From positions 1 through 6,023 of the forward strand of contig JAITWD010000249.1 in NCBI GenBank assembly GCA_031285465.1: a stretch of DNA of 6,023 bases. The letters run 5' to 3'. Under the pieces are notes generated by a model. The model saw only the letters and a program-made list of their open reading frames with translations, was not told the origin of the DNA and searched no databases. Shown one piece after another: positions 4,224-6,023 of this stretch (the stretch's first letter is position 1; each line of letters starts with the position of its first letter). A program made the translations under genes and the position numbers. This DNA is from Lachnospiraceae bacterium (GTDB lineage Bacteria; Bacillota; Clostridia; Lachnospirales; Lachnospiraceae).

Positions 4224-5381
4224 TTGGACTACACTCTGATGCATAAGAACCAACCTGTTGTGGATATGGTAATTGACGAGACAGGATATATTGCAAAATC
4301 ACGGAAAATATACGACCAACGCCATTTGCCGACCGGTATCGGCATTTTTAAGACAGGGATTGACCGAAAAGCCCTCAATGATTGGTGGACGGGACGCTCC
4401 ATTCCCGCCGGTCGTTCCGGACTTGATGCGGCACTCCAGAGCATTGGCATTGCAACGCCTACCCTTCTGTTGGAAAAATGTTTCGGACTTTCCCTGTCCG
4501 ATCAATATTGGATTTGCCCCAAGGGGTCGGAACTTAGTTGGGGAAATATCAACTTTTTCCAGAATGATTTCTCAAAAGATATTGGCGAAATATTGTTCGG
4601 ACATGAACCGCCCGCCCCCGCCCGCATCAGCCTGATGTCACCGGACAATACTTCGGATGGCTGGCTACGGAAAAAGTGGGTAATCGCTGACGGCAAACGA
4701 TATCTGATGAAAGGCGGCAGCGGCGTTTATCAGCAGGAACCGTTCAACGAGGTCGTTGCCAGCAGTCTTATGCGTCGATTGGATATCAGTCATGTAGACT
4801 ACACTCTGACGATAGAAGGAGAAAAACCGTACAGCCTATGTGAAAACTTCATTACGCCTGAAACCGAACTGATTCCGGCGCGGCGTATTCTGCAAACGCA
4901 GAAACAACCGAATGACCGTAACTTGCGAGATCATTTCTTTGCCTGCTGTGAAATGCTGGGCATCCCAAACATCAAGGCAGAAATGGATAAAATGCTCACG
5001 GTGGATTATATGATCGCCAACGAAGATCGGCATTGGAACAACTTTGGCTGTGTGCGGAATGCCGAGACGCTCCAATGGACTGGTCTTGCACCGGTGTTCG
5101 ACAGCGGTACGTCTTTGTGGTACAACACGCAACGAGTCGGCTCCTCCATTGAAAGCAAGCCTTTCCGTAAAAACCCCGATGAGCAGCTAAAGCTAATAGA
5201 TGATCTTAGCTGGTTCAATATGGATACTCTGGAAAGATTAAACGATGAAATCATGGAAATCTTCTCCCTATCCAGAGAGATTGACCACGCCCGCCGGACG
5301 GAGATTGCACGCTCTGTTATAGAACGTGCCGGTCAAGTGGAAAAATTGTCACAGGAACAAAAAAAACGTCCATACGGATGA
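4224..5381 (+). CDS. HipA-like kinase domain protein (orphan)
   Basis: From TTG 4224 this is a 385-residue soluble protein. Residues about 1-130 form an N-terminal part containing LNDWWTGRSIPAGRSGL (51-67) and LLLEKCFGLSLSDQYWICP (81-99), which I recall from a clostridial HipA-like family. The kinase part follows: YLMKGGSG with the probable ATP-binding K163, FNEVVAS with E176, the catalytic loop NEDRHWNNFG (D268 and N273, spaced as D309 and N314 in E. coli HipA), and FDSG with the metal-binding D293. All key residues are present, so activity is plausible. The target is unknown; classical HipA phosphorylates glutamyl-tRNA synthetase. No HipB-like DNA-binding partner is adjacent, and the tRNA-Leu terminator and repeat copy 3 isolate the gene. 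The frame stays open upstream to 4038, but those codons lack a ribosome site and overlap the promoter. The assignment to HipA-like is firm; the start is likely. Confidence 0.85.
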   Translation: MDYTLMHKNQPVVDMVIDETGYIAKSRKIYDQRHLPTGIGIFKTGIDRKALNDWWTGRSIPAGRSGLDAALQSIGIATPTLLLEKCFGLSLSDQYWICPKGSELSWGNINFFQNDFSKDIGEILFGHEPPAPARISLMSPDNTSDGWLRKKWVIADGKRYLMKGGSGVYQQEPFNEVVASSLMRRLDISHVDYTLTIEGEKPYSLCENFITPETELIPARRILQTQKQPNDRNLRDHFFACCEMLGIPNIKAEMDKMLTVDYMIANEDRHWNNFGCVRNAETLQWTGLAPVFDSGTSLWYNTQRVGSSIESKPFRKNPDEQLKLIDDLSWFNMDTLERLNDEIMEIFSLSREIDHARRTEIARSVIERAGQVEKLSQEQKKRPYG

Positions 5382-5383
5382 CA

Positions 5384-5420
5384 CCTAAGGAAACACTGAT
5401 TAAATCAGCGTTTCTCTAAA
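5384..5420 (+). repeat. Palindromic repeat, copy 3 (degenerate)
   Basis: This copy starts two bases after the kinase stop codon. The core at 5389-5408 is identical to copies 1 and 2, but the right outer arm (TTTCTCTAAA) has lost several pairs. There is no T-run after it. It lies between the kinase and methyltransferase genes, where no other terminator is visible. Confidence 0.8.
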
Positions 5421-5421
5421 G

Positions 5422-5434
5422 AAAATAAACGGAA
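5422..5434 (+). repeat. 13-bp flank shared with repeat copy 1
   Basis: AAAATAAACGGAA follows copy 3 immediately and matches the minus-strand sequence beside copy 1 exactly. Copy 2 lacks it on either side. Confidence 0.45.
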
Positions 5435-5455
5435 TAGACCAAGGAGCGAATATAT

Positions 5456-6023
5456 ATGAACATACCTTTCTGGGAAGAATCATATTTGAACGATTCTACT
5501 TCAACTTTTGGAGTAGAACCCAATGCAACAATTCTTGATTACGAGCACTTGTTTCAAAAATGGTGGCAAATTTTAGATATCGGCTGTGGAGATGGAAAAA
5601 ATTCACTGTATCTTTCAAGCAAAGGTTTTCAAAATATTGATGCCTTTGATTTTTCTGAAAATGCGATAGCAAAGTTTATGCGAATTTCTCATAAAAAAGA
5701 GCTTTCTGTTAATGCCTGGGTACAAGATTTACGGCGATTCCAATTTGAAAAAGCATATGATTTGGTCTTTTCTTTTGGTACTTTGCATTTTGTGGACAAG
5801 GCAGATTGGAAATCCTTATTACAAAAGGCGAAAGAAAACACGAATATTGGTGGTATACATATCATTCAGCTTTTCACAAATAGTATTCCTGCCACTCCCG
5901 ACATCGCACCTTTTGCGGTGGGTTTAGCCGATGATGAAGAAATCAAGGAGTCTTACCAAGACTGGAACATTCTGCAATTCAAATCATATTCATTTGAAGA
6001 TGAACATCCCGGTGTTCCTAAAC
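5456..6023 (+). CDS. SAM-dependent methyltransferase, TehB-like (partial, 3' end missing)
   Basis: A class I methyltransferase; 189 codons are visible and the frame is open at the right edge. Motif I is ILDIGCGDG (39-47), which forms the S-adenosylmethionine loop. The acidic end of strand 2 is DAFDFS with D65. The region YDLVFSFGTLHFV (about 109-121) is the motif IV equivalent, and GGIHIIQLFTN follows later. The opening MNIPFWEESYLND...FGVEPNA and the segment DIAPFAVGLADDEE resemble TehB/tellurite-resistance-type methyltransferases. The actual substrate is unknown. The start is ATG 5456 behind AAGGAG at nine bases. The gene is plainly more AT-rich than the left half: line 5761-5820 has 21 of 60 G or C, against 31 of 60 at 1141-1200. 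This fits more recent acquisition. No clear promoter precedes it. Confidence 0.9.
   Translation, partial: MNIPFWEESYLNDSTSTFGVEPNATILDYEHLFQKWWQILDIGCGDGKNSLYLSSKGFQNIDAFDFSENAIAKFMRISHKKELSVNAWVQDLRRFQFEKAYDLVFSFGTLHFVDKADWKSLLQKAKENTNIGGIHIIQLFTNSIPATPDIAPFAVGLADDEEIKESYQDWNILQFKSYSFEDEHPGVPK

Noticed and set aside
4080..5381. 433-residue version of the HipA-like protein from GTG 4080
   Set aside because: No Shine-Dalgarno site precedes GTG 4080, a promoter lies inside the extra region, and similarity to the family begins near TTG 4224.
5712..5927. Plus-strand frame inside the methyltransferase region
   Set aside because: It overlaps the methyltransferase in another frame and has no recognisable features; the methyltransferase motifs decide the frame.

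Overview
The window comes from an endospore-forming, Clostridia-type Firmicute of moderate GC content. The evidence is a spoVAE homologue, an AddB (not RecB/RecC-type) nuclease subunit, strong AGGAGG-type ribosome binding sites and frequent TTG/GTG starts. Genus cannot be assigned from the sequence.

The left half (1-3591) is entirely on the minus strand and looks like ordinary chromosome. In transcription order it holds a 61-aa conserved-looking small protein, spoVAE (one base later), uraA (an NCS2 uracil/xanthine permease with its own promoter and terminator), a HAD-IIA phosphatase of the NagD type, and addB, which runs off the left edge. The small gene plus spoVAE form a two-gene sporulation unit preceded by forespore-type promoter candidates. 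uraA is a single-gene unit. nagD-like and addB probably form one operon, both starting with TTG behind well-spaced Shine-Dalgarno sequences.

The middle (3592-4223) is an intergenic crossroads. From left to right it holds the sporulation promoter candidates, a 37-bp palindromic repeat, a tandem 21-bp repeat array that looks like one end of an IS21-family element, and a tRNA-Leu(UAG) gene with a consensus promoter and a strong intrinsic terminator. A sigma-A-type promoter for the next gene follows.

The right half (4224-6023) is on the plus strand and looks accessory. It contains a stand-alone HipA-like kinase with no visible antitoxin or partner gene. A degenerate third copy of the palindromic repeat follows, then the first part of an AT-rich TehB-like SAM-dependent methyltransferase that runs off the right edge.

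The most interesting unexplained structure is a palindromic repeat found three times (1516-1552, 3717-3753, 5384-5420). All copies share an identical 20-nt core. The outer stem differs between copies 1 and 2 by paired, compensatory changes, and copies 1 and 3 also share a 13-bp flank beyond the palindrome. This suggests a dispersed, structure-bearing MITE-like family. No complete novel system is visible. The best candidate for unusual biology is the orphan HipA-like kinase placed between repeat and IS debris.
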